DNA of 48,360 bases from Pediococcus ethanolidurans (GTDB taxonomy: Bacteria > Bacillota > Bacilli > Lactobacillales > Lactobacillaceae). The number at the start of each line of letters is the position of its first letter. The first letter of the stretch is position 1. The notes beneath the pieces are model-generated. The model was not told the origin of the DNA. It worked only from the letters and a program-made list of their open reading frames with translations, and did no database searches. The stretch covers positions 1 to 48,360 of the forward strand of contig NZ_JQBY01000017.1 of assembly GCF_001437405.1 (NCBI RefSeq), in the 5' to 3' direction. Below, in pieces: positions 38,504 through 46,868 of the stretch. The position numbers and the translations under genes were made by a program.

Positions 38504-39759
38504 TGGCAAAAAAACTTTTTCTGATATTTGGACCGGTAGTTTTTGCGGCGCTTTTGTTGTTTGCACTCTTGTTTTCCCCATTCAAATTAAACCATATCAC
38601 GGCTAAAACTGAAAACAAGGCAGCACTTGCGCTATCACCAAATGTACTTAAGGGACAGGTAATCAAAGAATCTGCTTTATCACACGAAAAATTTGTGCCA
38701 TTTTTTGGTTCTTCAGAATTTTCTAGATTTGATTTTTCTCATCCATCCGTTCTGGCAACTAAATACAATCGTAGTTATACCCCATTTTTAATGGGGGCAC
38801 CTGGGACACAATCACTGACGCATTATTTTCAGATGCAGTTAATTACCTCACAGATGAAGAACCGTAAAGCTGTTTTTGTAATCTCACCGCAATGGTTTGT
38901 CAAAAAAGGTGCTCGTAAAGATGCATTTGGATTTTACTATTCACCTTTACAGTCAACAACTTGGCTTTTGGACCGCAAACAAAACAATGCAACAGATCGT
39001 TATGCGGCTCAACGCCTTCTTGACATGCCTTCTGGAAATGCCAATCATACCATTATGATGGCCTTAAGGCGTGTGGCTAAAGGACAAAAGATTACGCACC
39101 AGCAGCGAACTTATCTGATCTATGAGCAACGTTTATTGCAACATGAGGATCAACTGTTTTCAGCATTAAAGATAAAAAATAATCAGCGTAAAATAGACCG
39201 CTTAACTAAGCAGTTACCAGAGCATTATCAGTTGCATGAGCTTAATCAATTGGCAGTTAAACAAGGTGAAAAGCACACTACTAACAATCGTTTTGGCATT
39301 GATAATCGTTTTTATGCTCGTCGACTCCGTTCAAAAGAAAAAAAGTTTAAAAATTTTGAACAAAATTGGACATATACACAATCACCAGAGTTTAGCGATT
39401 TTGAATTAGTTTTGGATCAATTTGCGGCATCCGATACCAATGTCGAGTTCATTATTCCGCCAGTTAATGAAAAGTGGAGTAAATACACGGGCTTGTCTAC
39501 TAAGATGTTAAAACAATTTGATCAGAAAATTCGTTATCAACTTACTTCGCAAGGATTTACTAATATTTGTGATCTCAGTGACAAAGGCGATGTGCCATAT
39601 TTCATGCAAGATACCATTCACTTAGGTTGGCGTGGTTGGTTAGCTGCAGATCAAGCAATTGATCCATTTTTAACACAAAAACAGACAACACCAACTTATC
39701 ATATGAACAACAAGTTTTATTCAAAAGAATGGCAAAATCAACTTAAAGTTAACAACTAG
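38503..39759 (+). CDS. dltD: D-alanyl-lipoteichoic acid biosynthesis protein DltD
   Basis: Membrane-anchored SGNH-like hydrolase that completes transfer of D-Ala to teichoic acid. The 418-residue protein has one N-terminal helix (about 5-24), the nucleophile region FFGSSEFSRFD, and the Asp/His pair in the C-terminal part (YFMQDTIHLGWRGW). GTG start overlapping the dltC stop by one base. A clear terminator ends the operon. Confidence 0.97.
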   Translation: MAKKLFLIFGPVVFAALLLFALLFSPFKLNHITAKTENKAALALSPNVLKGQVIKESALSHEKFVPFFGSSEFSRFDFSHPSVLATKYNRSYTPFLMGAPGTQSLTHYFQMQLITSQMKNRKAVFVISPQWFVKKGARKDAFGFYYSPLQSTTWLLDRKQNNATDRYAAQRLLDMPSGNANHTIMMALRRVAKGQKITHQQRTYLIYEQRLLQHEDQLFSALKIKNNQRKIDRLTKQLPEHYQLHELNQLAVKQGEKHTTNNRFGIDNRFYARRLRSKEKKFKNFEQNWTYTQSPEFSDFELVLDQFAASDTNVEFIIPPVNEKWSKYTGLSTKMLKQFDQKIRYQLTSQGFTNICDLSDKGDVPYFMQDTIHLGWRGWLAADQAIDPFLTQKQTTPTYHMNNKFYSKEWQNQLKVNN

Positions 39760-39781
39760 TAATTCTAGAGAATACCAAAAG

Positions 39782-39815
39782 CAAAACAACATTATAATGG
39801 TTGTTTTGTTTTTTT
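39782..39815 (+). terminator. Terminator of the dlt operon
   Basis: CAAAACAAC pairs with GTTGTTTTG around an ATTATAATG loop, followed by TTTTTTT. Confidence 0.9.
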
Positions 39816-39891
39816 GAAGCAGTCAGTACTTGCTTTTCGGTTTTTAAAAAGAGATAATGTAGTTTCAGATTACGTGAAGAGGATGAAAAAA

Positions 39892-40713
39892 ATGGATAAT
39901 CGTGCAATTGGATTTATGGATTCTGGTGTGGGTGGCTTGACGGTTGTGCGGGAAGCACTTCGCCAGTTACCATTGGAATCTGTATGTTTTATTGGGGATC
40001 AAGCTAGATTACCGTACGGTCCCCGCTCAAGTGAGGAAGTTCGTCGATTTTCTGAACAAATGGCCGCATTTTTATTGAAAAAAAACATTAAAATGTTAGT
40101 CATTGCTTGTAATACGGCAACTTCTGCAGCTTTAGAAGATTTGAAAGAAAAGTTACCTATTCCTGTGGTTGGCGTCATTTCGCCTGGTAGTCGTGCCGCC
40201 TTGAAAGTATCTCGTAACCGACGAATTGGTGTTATTGGTACGGAGGGAACCATTAAAAGTGGTGCATACGAACGCGCAATACTGTCCAAAGATAGTTCGG
40301 TTGAAGTTTTTAGTTTGGCATGCCCGAAATTTGTACCATTAGTTGAAAGCAATGAATATGATTCACCAATTGCTAAAAAAGTTGTGGCCGAAACGCTTCA
40401 ATATTTTGAAAATAAGCATGTTGATACATTGGTATTAGGATGTACACATTATCCACTGTTGAGACCTATTATTCAGGATGTAATGGGAGGGCAGGTTACC
40501 TTGATTGATTCCGGCGCGGAAACAATTGGAACGGTATCGGCCTTACTGGATTATTTTGATATTGCTAAAGATGCGTCTGGAGATCGTACTAAAAACCATT
40601 ACTTTACAACCGCATCACCAAAGAGTTTTAATCAAATTGCAAGTCAATGGTTAGAGATTAATGTGACGGCCGATAAAACTAAAATTGATCAATTAAAATT
40701 AGAGGTAAAATGA
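39892..40713 (+). CDS. murI: Glutamate racemase
   Basis: Makes D-glutamate for peptidoglycan. The 273-residue enzyme has the N-terminal GFMDSGVGGLTV (D10, S11), the first catalytic Cys in ACNTATSAA and the second in LGCTHYPLL. Start placed at ATG 39892, nine bases after AGAGG. The frame continues upstream to 39814 but there overlaps the dlt terminator. Overlaps the ITPase gene by four bases. Also named racE. Confidence 0.96.
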   Translation: MDNRAIGFMDSGVGGLTVVREALRQLPLESVCFIGDQARLPYGPRSSEEVRRFSEQMAAFLLKKNIKMLVIACNTATSAALEDLKEKLPIPVVGVISPGSRAALKVSRNRRIGVIGTEGTIKSGAYERAILSKDSSVEVFSLACPKFVPLVESNEYDSPIAKKVVAETLQYFENKHVDTLVLGCTHYPLLRPIIQDVMGGQVTLIDSGAETIGTVSALLDYFDIAKDASGDRTKNHYFTTASPKSFNQIASQWLEINVTADKTKIDQLKLEVK

Positions 40714-41312
40714 TGGCACAAAAAGAACAAATTATTATTGCAACTAATAATGATGGAAAGCTTCGTGAATTTCAGAAATTATTTGCTGCCAAAAACATTG
40801 AGGTGACATCCTTAAAAAATTATCCAGAAATTGGAAAAATTGCGGAAACCGGAATGACTTTTGAGGAGAATGCTACAATCAAGGCTTCTGCTGTGGCTAA
40901 GAAAACTAAGTTGCCAGTTTTGGCAGATGATTCAGGTTTGGAAGTTGATGCTTTAAATGGGCGACCAGGAATCTTTTCGGCGCGTTATGCCGGTGATCAC
41001 GATGATGCGGCGAATAATGCTAAACTATTGAGTGAACTTGCAGGAGTACCGGTAGAAAAGAGAACAGCTACGTTTCATACAACATTAGTTCTAATGAAGC
41101 CTGATGACAGCAAGCTGGTAGTAGATGGCGAACTTCGAGGCAGAATATTAGCCGTTCCAAGGGGCGATAACGGTTTTGGCTATGATCCTTTATTTTGGGT
41201 TCCAGAAAAGAACCAATCTTTGGCTGAAATGACTGCCGAAGAAAAGAATACAATTAGTCATCGTGGTAGAGCTAGCCAAAAATTACTGAAAGTGTTTGAT
41301 GACTGGTGGTAG
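40710..41312 (+). CDS. XTP/dITP diphosphatase (RdgB/HAM1 family)
   Basis: Removes deaminated purine nucleotides (ITP, XTP, dITP) from the pool. The roughly 200-residue protein has the family motifs ATNNDGKLREF, LADDSGLEVDAL, FSARYAG, GFGYDPLFW and SHRGRA. Two consecutive ATG codons (40710 and 40713) are possible starts; the AGAGG Shine-Dalgarno spacing slightly favours 40713. Coupled to murI, the common order in Firmicutes. The gene is called xtp, rdgB or ysnA in different species. Confidence 0.95.
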   Translation: MMAQKEQIIIATNNDGKLREFQKLFAAKNIEVTSLKNYPEIGKIAETGMTFEENATIKASAVAKKTKLPVLADDSGLEVDALNGRPGIFSARYAGDHDDAANNAKLLSELAGVPVEKRTATFHTTLVLMKPDDSKLVVDGELRGRILAVPRGDNGFGYDPLFWVPEKNQSLAEMTAEEKNTISHRGRASQKLLKVFDDWW

Positions 41313-41329
41313 TTTAAACGAAAAATTTA

Positions 41330-41383
41330 AAATAAATAGGATTTGAAATCTACTAATTAATGATTTCAAATCCTATTTATTTT
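41330..41383. terminator. Bidirectional terminator between the ITPase gene and mscS
   Basis: A perfect 21-bp stem (41330-41350 with 41362-41382), AAATAAATAGGATTTGAAATC on the left arm, with an 11-base loop. The right arm contains the last codons and stop codon of mscS, which is read from the other strand. Confidence 0.9.
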
Positions 41384-42263
41384 GTTGTAATAGTTGATTA
41401 TTAATAATCCGCAAATCATGGGTAGTTAATAGATTCAAATAATTTTGAAGCAACATTTTTTGAATCTGATCGACGGTGCCATTTGTTACATACATTTTAA
41501 CTCGAAGGCCAATGTTTCCATTTTGATCTTGAACGGGACTATTTACTGTGGGGTCGGTAGTTATTTCAGTTGATTTAGTAGCTAATTCAACTGTAGCTTT
41601 AGTAATTAATTGCTCAGCACTTTTTAAATCAGATAAATTTTCAAAAGCCAAAAAAATAGAAACAACCTGATCATTTCGTGAGTGATTGGCAATTGCTGTA
41701 ATTGATCGATTGGGAATAAAATTGGTTGTACCATCATCAGAAAGAACTTGTGTGGAACGCAGACCAATTTCAGTAACTTTACCATTAATACTTTGAATAG
41801 TTACTTGATCACCAACGTCTAACTGACCATCGAGAAGGATAAAAAGGCCGTTGACAATATCGCTAACTAAGCCTTGTGCACCTAAACCTACGGCAATACT
41901 AATAATTCCTGCACCGGCGACTAGAGTACCCACTGGAACGCCAATAATTGAGAGAAGCGCATAAAGATAAAAGAATAAAACAACATAGTGAAATATGTTG
42001 ATGACTAACGCAAGCAAAGTGACGGCCCTGTTAGGAATTGCATCGTTTAAATGGTGATATTTGTGTAACCCGTTTGTTAATAAACGTTTACCAACAAAAT
42101 TGATTATCCAAAAGAAAATAGAAATCAAGATAATTTCAAGTAAATGGTTAAATAAAGATTCTGCCAGTTTTTGCCAGTTAAAAGCTGAAAAATAAGTTTG
42201 AAAGGCCTTGATTAAAGAACTGGGCGAATTTGTAACACCAATTAGAAAGTGAATAATACTCAT
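41373..42263 (-). CDS. Small-conductance mechanosensitive channel, MscS family
   Basis: Membrane channel that opens under osmotic downshock, 296 residues. Three hydrophobic segments precede the beta domain. The pore helix TM3 shows the Gly/Ala pattern (AGAGIISIAVGLGAQGLVSDIVNG), followed by QLDVGDQVTI. The start is odd: AAGGAG directly abuts the ATG at 42263 with no spacer; ideal spacing would point to the ATT at codon 3, but ATT is a very rare start. It is oriented against its neighbours, convergent with the ITPase gene and divergent from the DUF948 gene. Confidence 0.92.
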   Translation of the reverse strand: MSIIHFLIGVTNSPSSLIKAFQTYFSAFNWQKLAESLFNHLLEIILISIFFWIINFVGKRLLTNGLHKYHHLNDAIPNRAVTLLALVINIFHYVVLFFYLYALLSIIGVPVGTLVAGAGIISIAVGLGAQGLVSDIVNGLFILLDGQLDVGDQVTIQSINGKVTEIGLRSTQVLSDDGTTNFIPNRSITAIANHSRNDQVVSIFLAFENLSDLKSAEQLITKATVELATKSTEITTDPTVNSPVQDQNGNIGLRVKMYVTNGTVDQIQKMLLQNYLNLLTTHDLRIINNQLLQQNK

Positions 42264-42341
42264 CTCCTTGTATACTGATTTTAACAGACTCAGTTTTCTT
42301 TGTAATCAGTTTCATAAAAAATATTTTTCCCTCTTTTTTAA

Positions 42342-42370
42342 TTGCAGTGCGTAAACTCAAATGATATGCT
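42342..42370 (+). promoter_or_regulatory. Promoter of the DUF948-YtxH pair
   Basis: TTGCAG (42342-42347) and TATGCT (42365-42370), spaced by 17 bp. Confidence 0.6.
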
Positions 42371-42401
42371 TAAGACAATCAAGTTAACAGGAGGATAAAT
42401 T

Positions 42402-42815
42402 ATGACAGGTGGCGGAATCGCAGCAATAATTGCAGCAGTAGCTTTACTGATTTTGGTATTATTTATCGGTCTTGTGTTAGTGCGAGCCTCAAAAACTTTG
42501 GTGGAAATTAATCGAAGTCTTGCAGTTGTAACTAAAGATGTGGATTTAATTTCTAAAGAAGCTGAAGATATTATGGCAAATGCAAATGACTTATTGGCTG
42601 ACGTTAACGGCAAGGTAGCGACGATTGATCCAGTATTTCAGGCAATGGCTGACTTAGGACAGAGTACTTCAGATTTAAACGAAGCAACACGTAATTTAAC
42701 CACTAAGCTGACTAATCCTGGAAAAAAGACTGGAACTGTTTCGGCAGCATTTAAAGCTGGTAAAGGTGCTATCCACATGTATCGTGAACATAAAAATAAA
42801 CAAACGAAAGACTAG
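42402..42815 (+). CDS. DUF948 domain-containing membrane protein
   Basis: A 137-residue protein: N-terminal membrane helix (about residues 6-27) and a helical cytoplasmic or extracytoplasmic stretch matching DUF948 (RASKTLVEINRSLAVVTKDVD, then repeated amphipathic heptads). Related to B. subtilis YtxG, a general stress protein. Shine-Dalgarno AGGAGG precedes the ATG. The YtxH gene follows after 13 bp, so they form a pair. Function unknown; both are likely membrane stress proteins. Confidence 0.88.
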   Translation: MTGGGIAAIIAAVALLILVLFIGLVLVRASKTLVEINRSLAVVTKDVDLISKEAEDIMANANDLLADVNGKVATIDPVFQAMADLGQSTSDLNEATRNLTTKLTNPGKKTGTVSAAFKAGKGAIHMYREHKNKQTKD

Positions 42816-42828
42816 GAGGTTTTTGATA

Positions 42829-43227
42829 ATGGCAAAAGGTAAATTTTTATTAGGTGCGTTAATTGGTGGCGCAGCTGCGATTTATGGTACCTTAAAATTA
42901 ACTGGTACAACTAAGGAAGAATTAGTCCAAGCAGCACAAAATAAAGTAAATCGTTTTAGAGAACAGAATGATTTAGAGGGTGCCAACTGGGAAGAGGAAC
43001 TCAAAGATCGAGTTTTTGATTCAGCAGTTGAATTGAAAAATCATGTTCTTGAAAGTAAAGATGAGTTTTTAGGTGCAGCTTCGGATAGTTTCCAAGCATC
43101 AACGGATGAATTAAAAGACGAACTAGATGATGAAAACGATGTTTTTGTTAATGGATCAGATAGTTATGATGCACCAACTGAAGTGTTCATGCCCCATACG
43201 CATGATGAAAAACCTAAGGACAAATAA
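42829..43227 (+). CDS. ytxH: YtxH domain-containing protein
   Basis: A 132-residue protein with an N-terminal hydrophobic segment (KFLLGALIGGAAAIYGTLKL), the glycine-rich start characteristic of YtxH/general stress proteins, then a charged helical region and an acidic C-terminus. Start placed at ATG 42829 after AGGAGG; the frame continues upstream into the previous gene. Role unknown. The linkage with a DUF948 gene and the pepQ-ccpA locus is shared with other lactobacilli. Confidence 0.88.
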   Translation: MAKGKFLLGALIGGAAAIYGTLKLTGTTKEELVQAAQNKVNRFREQNDLEGANWEEELKDRVFDSAVELKNHVLESKDEFLGAASDSFQASTDELKDELDDENDVFVNGSDSYDAPTEVFMPHTHDEKPKDK

Positions 43228-43268
43228 AAAGAGAGTTTCCGATTAAAAAAATCGGGAACTCTTTTTTT
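43227..43268. terminator. Bidirectional terminator between ytxH and pepQ
   Basis: AGAGTTTCCGAT pairs with ATCGGGAACTCT around a TAAAAAA loop. A A-run on the left and T-run on the right allow use from both sides. Confidence 0.85.
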
Positions 43269-43280
43269 AATTATAGTTCA

Positions 43281-44378
43281 TTAACCAACATAAGTAAGTT
43301 CTTTAGAAGTATGCGTAAATGGTTCGCAGCCATTTTTAGTAATGTGAACGCAATCTTCAATCCGAACACCAGCGACACCAGGAATATAAATGCCGGGTTC
43401 AATTGAAAAACACATGCCTTCTTCTAAAATCATTTTGTTACCTTCCATGATTGATGGAAATTCATGTTCACCCATGCCCATTCCGTGCCCAAGACGATGA
43501 ATGAAATATTCACCATAACCTGCTTTTGTGATGATGTCACGAGCAATTTTATCGAGGTCTTCTGCAATCATTCCAGGTCTTGCTTTTGCTTGAGCAGTCA
43601 ACTGGGCATCTAAACAAACTTTGTAAATATCTAGAGCTTTATCATTTGGTTGACCAACAGCAACGGTTCGTGAGGCATCACTGATATAGCCTTGGTGAAT
43701 TGTACCCAAATCAAATAAAACAAGTTCGTTATTTTTAATCTTGTTCATACCGGTTGCACCATGTGGTTCTGCAGCATGAGCGCCTGCTTGAATTAAGGTA
43801 TCAAAACTCATTTGCATGACACCTTTTTTCTTAAGGACATATTCTAATTCTGCAGCAATTTCAGCTTCAGTTCGACCTGCCTGAACGGCTTCAAAACCAA
43901 TTTTGAATGCAAGATCAGCTTCTCTTCCAGCAGCATCAAGTTTTTCAATTTCGTCGGAAGTTTTAATCAAACGTAATTTTTGAATGAAGGGGGTCAAATT
44001 TTTTTCAAAAGCAGCTGATGGAAATTGTTTTTTAATAGAATTAAAGTGGTCAATAGTTAAATTAGTTTTTTCAATTGCCCATTGAACTGGATTGTTAACA
44101 CGTTTTTTAATTTGTTCAGCAATTAATGCAAAAGGATGTTCGTGATCAAGATACCCATAAACGGGATACTTCCACCCAGTATCATGAATAGCTTCAACTT
44201 CCAATGCGGGGGCAAATAAAAATGGGTCCTCATCTGCGAAAACAAATAGGCCAAGGATGCGTTCAACCGGATCACTTGCAAAACCAGTGAGGTATTCAAT
44301 TGATTTGGGATTACTAATATAAGCTACATCAGTCTCATTATCATTGACCCATTTACGAACTTTATCTAACTGTGTCAT
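43281..44378 (-). CDS. pepQ: Xaa-Pro dipeptidase PepQ (M24)
   Basis: Prolidase that cleaves X-Pro dipeptides, part of casein-peptide use in lactobacilli. The 365-residue protein has the pita-bread fold metal ligands: two Asp in VLFDLGTIHQGYISDASRT, His in HRLGHGMGMGEHEFPS, and two Glu in FSIEPGIYIPGVAGVRIEDCVHI. Length is usual. A -10 TATAAT lies at 44411-44416 on this strand, with -35 TTTCAA at about 44433-44438. It diverges from ccpA, and the shared intergenic region carries cre sites, the classic lactobacillar arrangement. Confidence 0.96.
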   Translation of the reverse strand: MTQLDKVRKWVNDNETDVAYISNPKSIEYLTGFASDPVERILGLFVFADEDPFLFAPALEVEAIHDTGWKYPVYGYLDHEHPFALIAEQIKKRVNNPVQWAIEKTNLTIDHFNSIKKQFPSAAFEKNLTPFIQKLRLIKTSDEIEKLDAAGREADLAFKIGFEAVQAGRTEAEIAAELEYVLKKKGVMQMSFDTLIQAGAHAAEPHGATGMNKIKNNELVLFDLGTIHQGYISDASRTVAVGQPNDKALDIYKVCLDAQLTAQAKARPGMIAEDLDKIARDIITKAGYGEYFIHRLGHGMGMGEHEFPSIMEGNKMILEEGMCFSIEPGIYIPGVAGVRIEDCVHITKNGCEPFTHTSKELTYVG

Positions 44379-44465
44379 GTCATCGTCTTCTTTCTAATTT
44401 AGTTGTGAATATTATATCATATCGTTTTAGTCTTGAAATATAACTAAAAAAGAGGTATATTTTTC

Positions 44466-44481
44466 ATGAAAGCGTTTTCTA
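44466..44481. promoter_or_regulatory. cre-like site 1 (CcpA operator)
   Basis: ATGAAAGCGTTTTCTA matches WTGNNARCGNWWWCAW except at one position (T for A near the end). It lies between pepQ and ccpA. Confidence 0.65.
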
Positions 44482-44503
44482 CACTTGCACAGTTAAATAT
44501 TTT

Positions 44504-44519
44504 TTGATAACGTTAACAA
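44504..44519. promoter_or_regulatory. cre site 2 (perfect consensus) at the ccpA promoter
   Basis: TTGATAACGTTAACAA fits the cre consensus at all 16 positions. It overlaps the likely -10 of a promoter with -35 TTGCAC at 44485-44490, so bound CcpA should repress its own gene. Confidence 0.8.
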
Positions 44520-44533
44520 TGCAGTGAAAATTT

Positions 44534-44549
44534 ATGAAAACGTATAGTA
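44534..44549. promoter_or_regulatory. cre-like site 3 before ccpA
   Basis: ATGAAAACGTATAGTA matches the cre consensus in its left half and centre, with two mismatches at the right end. Weak on its own, but it lies near two better sites. Confidence 0.4.
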
Positions 44550-44576
44550 ACGCATAAAAGGAGACCTGATTTTAAA

Positions 44577-45581
44577 ATGGAAAAACAAACTGTAACAATT
44601 TATGATGTTGCGCGTGAGGCAGGCGTTTCAATGGCGACTGTATCGCGAGTAGTAAATGGCAATCAAAATGTTAAACCAGCAACGAGACAGCGTGTAAACG
44701 ATGTTATTGATAAGCTGGATTACCGACCTAATGCTGTTGCACGTGGTCTTGCTAGCAAGAAGTCGACTACGATCGGTGTCATTATTCCAGATGTAACAAA
44801 TGGTTATTTTGCTTCTTTAGCACGTGGAATTGATGATGTGGCTTCGATGTATAAATATAACATTATCATGGAAAACTCTGATGAAAATGATCAAAAAGAA
44901 ATGTTAGTCTTAAATACTTTGCTTGCAAAACAAGTAGATGGCATTATTTTCATGGGAAATCGTGTTACGGACAAACTACGGGATGAATTCTCACATTCAA
45001 GAACACCGATTGTTTTTGCTGGTTCGGTTGACGACCAAGAAAGCGTGCCATCTGTCAGCATTGACTATGTTGAATCAACTGCAGAAGCCGTTTCAAAGTT
45101 GATTAAAGAGGGAAATAAAAAGATTGCCTTCATTAGTGGTTCGTTGAGTGAACCAATTAATGGAAAGTATCGGTTAGCAGGATACAAACAAGCTTTAAAA
45201 GAGGCTGGCATCAAGTTCGATGAAAAGCTAATATTTGAAACAGATTATAGCTATGAGTCTGGAATTAAGTTGGCCAGCCAACTTAAGGATACAGATATTA
45301 CTGCTGCCTTTGCTGGCGATGATCGCTTAGCGGCTGGTGTATTGAATGGCTTAACTGATCAGGGCGTTAAGGTACCAGATCAATTTGCACTAATTACTAG
45401 CAATGACACCCAGGTGGCACAACTTGTTCGTCCACAACTGACTTCAATTACACAACCTCTTTATGATATTGGTGCGGTTTCCATGCGGTTACTTACTAAA
45501 TTAATGAATAAAGAAGAGATTGATGAACCAACCATTACGTTACCATATGGATTAGACAGTCGAGAAACAACCAAAAAATAA
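44577..45581 (+). CDS. ccpA: Catabolite control protein A
   Basis: LacI-family master regulator of carbon catabolite control. The 334-residue protein has the N-terminal helix-turn-helix (TIYDVAREAGVSMATVSRVVNG), the hinge helix with NAVARGLASKKS, and a periplasmic-binding-protein-like core. Binding of HPr-Ser46-P drives cre binding in the family. AAAAGGAGA precedes the ATG. Cre sites upstream indicate autoregulation. Confidence 0.97.
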   Translation: MEKQTVTIYDVAREAGVSMATVSRVVNGNQNVKPATRQRVNDVIDKLDYRPNAVARGLASKKSTTIGVIIPDVTNGYFASLARGIDDVASMYKYNIIMENSDENDQKEMLVLNTLLAKQVDGIIFMGNRVTDKLRDEFSHSRTPIVFAGSVDDQESVPSVSIDYVESTAEAVSKLIKEGNKKIAFISGSLSEPINGKYRLAGYKQALKEAGIKFDEKLIFETDYSYESGIKLASQLKDTDITAAFAGDDRLAAGVLNGLTDQGVKVPDQFALITSNDTQVAQLVRPQLTSITQPLYDIGAVSMRLLTKLMNKEEIDEPTITLPYGLDSRETTKK

Positions 45582-45609
45582 TTTTTGGATTTTGATCTTT
45601 TAGGGTAAT

Positions 45610-45658
45610 AAAATAGGCTAATTGAGTGCACGTATGTACATTTAATTAGTCTATTTTT
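45610..45658. terminator. Terminator after ccpA (convergent with gap)
   Basis: AAAATAG-GCTAATT pairs with AATTAGT-CTATTTT around a 20-base loop, followed by T residues; it probably also ends gap transcription from the other strand. Confidence 0.8.
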
Positions 45659-45677
45659 GTAATAACTATTTTGAAAA

Positions 45678-46706
45678 TTAATCGTTAAACTGTGCAAGTT
45701 TTACTAAAGTTCGAACCATTTGGCAGGTAAATCCATATTCGTTGTCGTACCAAGCAACAGTTTTAATCAGCTGATTTTCACCTGCAGAAACAACCTCGGT
45801 TTGAGTGGGGTCGAAGATTGAGCCATAGGTGGTATTAATCACATCACTAGAGACAATTTGATCTTCATTCCAACCAAAACTTTCGTTATTTTTTGTATAA
45901 GGCTTAATTTTTTTGTTAATTTCGTCAACCGTTAAATGGGGCGTTTTAAGTAAGGTCACAAGTTCAGTTAATGAACCATCTGCCACAGGAACTCTTTGGG
46001 CGTGCCCTTGGAGGCGGCCGTTTAGATTAGGTAAAACTAGTCCAATAGCTTTAGCGCCACCTGAAGAATGCGGAATTGTGTTTTTGGCTGCCGCTCTTGC
46101 TGCACGCAGGTTACCACCACGAACTGGACCATCTAGCAACATTTGGGTTGAAGTATAAGCGTGTACGGTGGTCATAGTGCCAGCGACCACACCGAATTCT
46201 TTATCTAAGGCATCGGCCATGGGTGCTAAACAATTGGTTGTACAAGAACCCGCCGAAATGATTCGATCATTTGAATCTAGAATGGCGTCGTTTGTATGAT
46301 AAACAATTGTTTTGACATCACTACCAGCAGGCGCAGAAATTAAAACGCGTTTAACACCGGCTTGTAAGTGAGCCTGGGCCTTTTTGGAACTGGTATAAAA
46401 ACCTGTGCATTCCAAAACAAAATCAACAGCATCATTTTTTACCCAGGGAATTTTAGCCGCATCTGTCTGTGAATAGACATGATAGGTTTTACCATCCACA
46501 ATCAAGGTGTTCTGGGTTGCACTAACTTTTGCTTGTAAAGTGCCATGTGTAGAGTCGTATTTAAGCAAATGGGCTAACATTTGTGGACTCGTCAAGTCAT
46601 TGATTGCAACCACTTCTATGTGACGATCGTCGTTGAGTTCTAGAATTCTTCTAAATGCTAATCGTCCGATTCTGCCAAATCCATTAATACCAATTTTAAC
46701 TGTCAT
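45678..46706 (-). CDS. gap: Type I glyceraldehyde-3-phosphate dehydrogenase paralogue
   Basis: NAD-type GAPDH of 342 residues with catalytic C155 (SCTTNCLAP), H182 (VHAYT), R238 (RVPV), D37 (INDLT, NAD preference) and the C-terminal WYDNEYG. It departs from standard GAPDH at the phosphate site: the usual TGDQ motif reads TSTQ (residues 185-188, Asp to Thr at 187), and NSTGAAKA reads HSSGGAKA (213-220). It is not in a glycolytic operon, so the main gap gene is likely elsewhere and this is a paralogue. AGGAGG precedes the ATG. Divergent from an XRE regulator. An erythrose-4-phosphate or other aldehyde role cannot be excluded. Confidence 0.9.
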   Translation of the reverse strand: MTVKIGINGFGRIGRLAFRRILELNDDRHIEVVAINDLTSPQMLAHLLKYDSTHGTLQAKVSATQNTLIVDGKTYHVYSQTDAAKIPWVKNDAVDFVLECTGFYTSSKKAQAHLQAGVKRVLISAPAGSDVKTIVYHTNDAILDSNDRIISAGSCTTNCLAPMADALDKEFGVVAGTMTTVHAYTSTQMLLDGPVRGGNLRAARAAAKNTIPHSSGGAKAIGLVLPNLNGRLQGHAQRVPVADGSLTELVTLLKTPHLTVDEINKKIKPYTKNNESFGWNEDQIVSSDVINTTYGSIFDPTQTEVVSAGENQLIKTVAWYDNEYGFTCQMVRTLVKLAQFND

Positions 46707-46725
46707 AAAATGACCTCCTAAGAAT

Positions 46726-46734
46726 GTTATAATA
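46726..46734 (+). promoter_or_regulatory. Probable promoter of the XRE regulator
   Basis: TGT followed by TATAAT (46729-46734), an extended -10. It lies just beyond the gap Shine-Dalgarno on the other strand and predicts a leader of about 130 nt for the regulator. Confidence 0.45.
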
Positions 46735-46756
46735 TTTTGAACAACTTCATCATAGC

Positions 46757-46822
46757 GAGGTTTTTAAAATAGAAGAAGAGCGCAATCATCCTAGGATTGT
46801 TAGTCCTAGCTTGATAAACCTC
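46757..46822. repeat. Nested inverted repeats between gap and the regulator
   Basis: GAGGTTT (46757-46763) pairs with AAACCTC (46816-46822). Inside are two overlapping hairpins, CAATC-ATCCTAG-GATTG (46783-46799) and CTAGGA-TTGTTAG-TCCTAG (46791-46809), which exclude each other. ATCCTAGGAT (46788-46797) is a perfect palindrome. It could be an operator for the adjacent regulator or a switching leader RNA. Confidence 0.55.
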
Positions 46823-46868
46823 TTAAAAAATGTGAATAATGGTGATTGATTGAAAGGAAAAGATACAA

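Noticed and set aside
38503-38562. Signal peptide and secretion of DltD
   Set aside because: The N-terminal hydrophobic stretch has no cleavage site or lipobox; known DltD proteins keep this helix as a membrane anchor.
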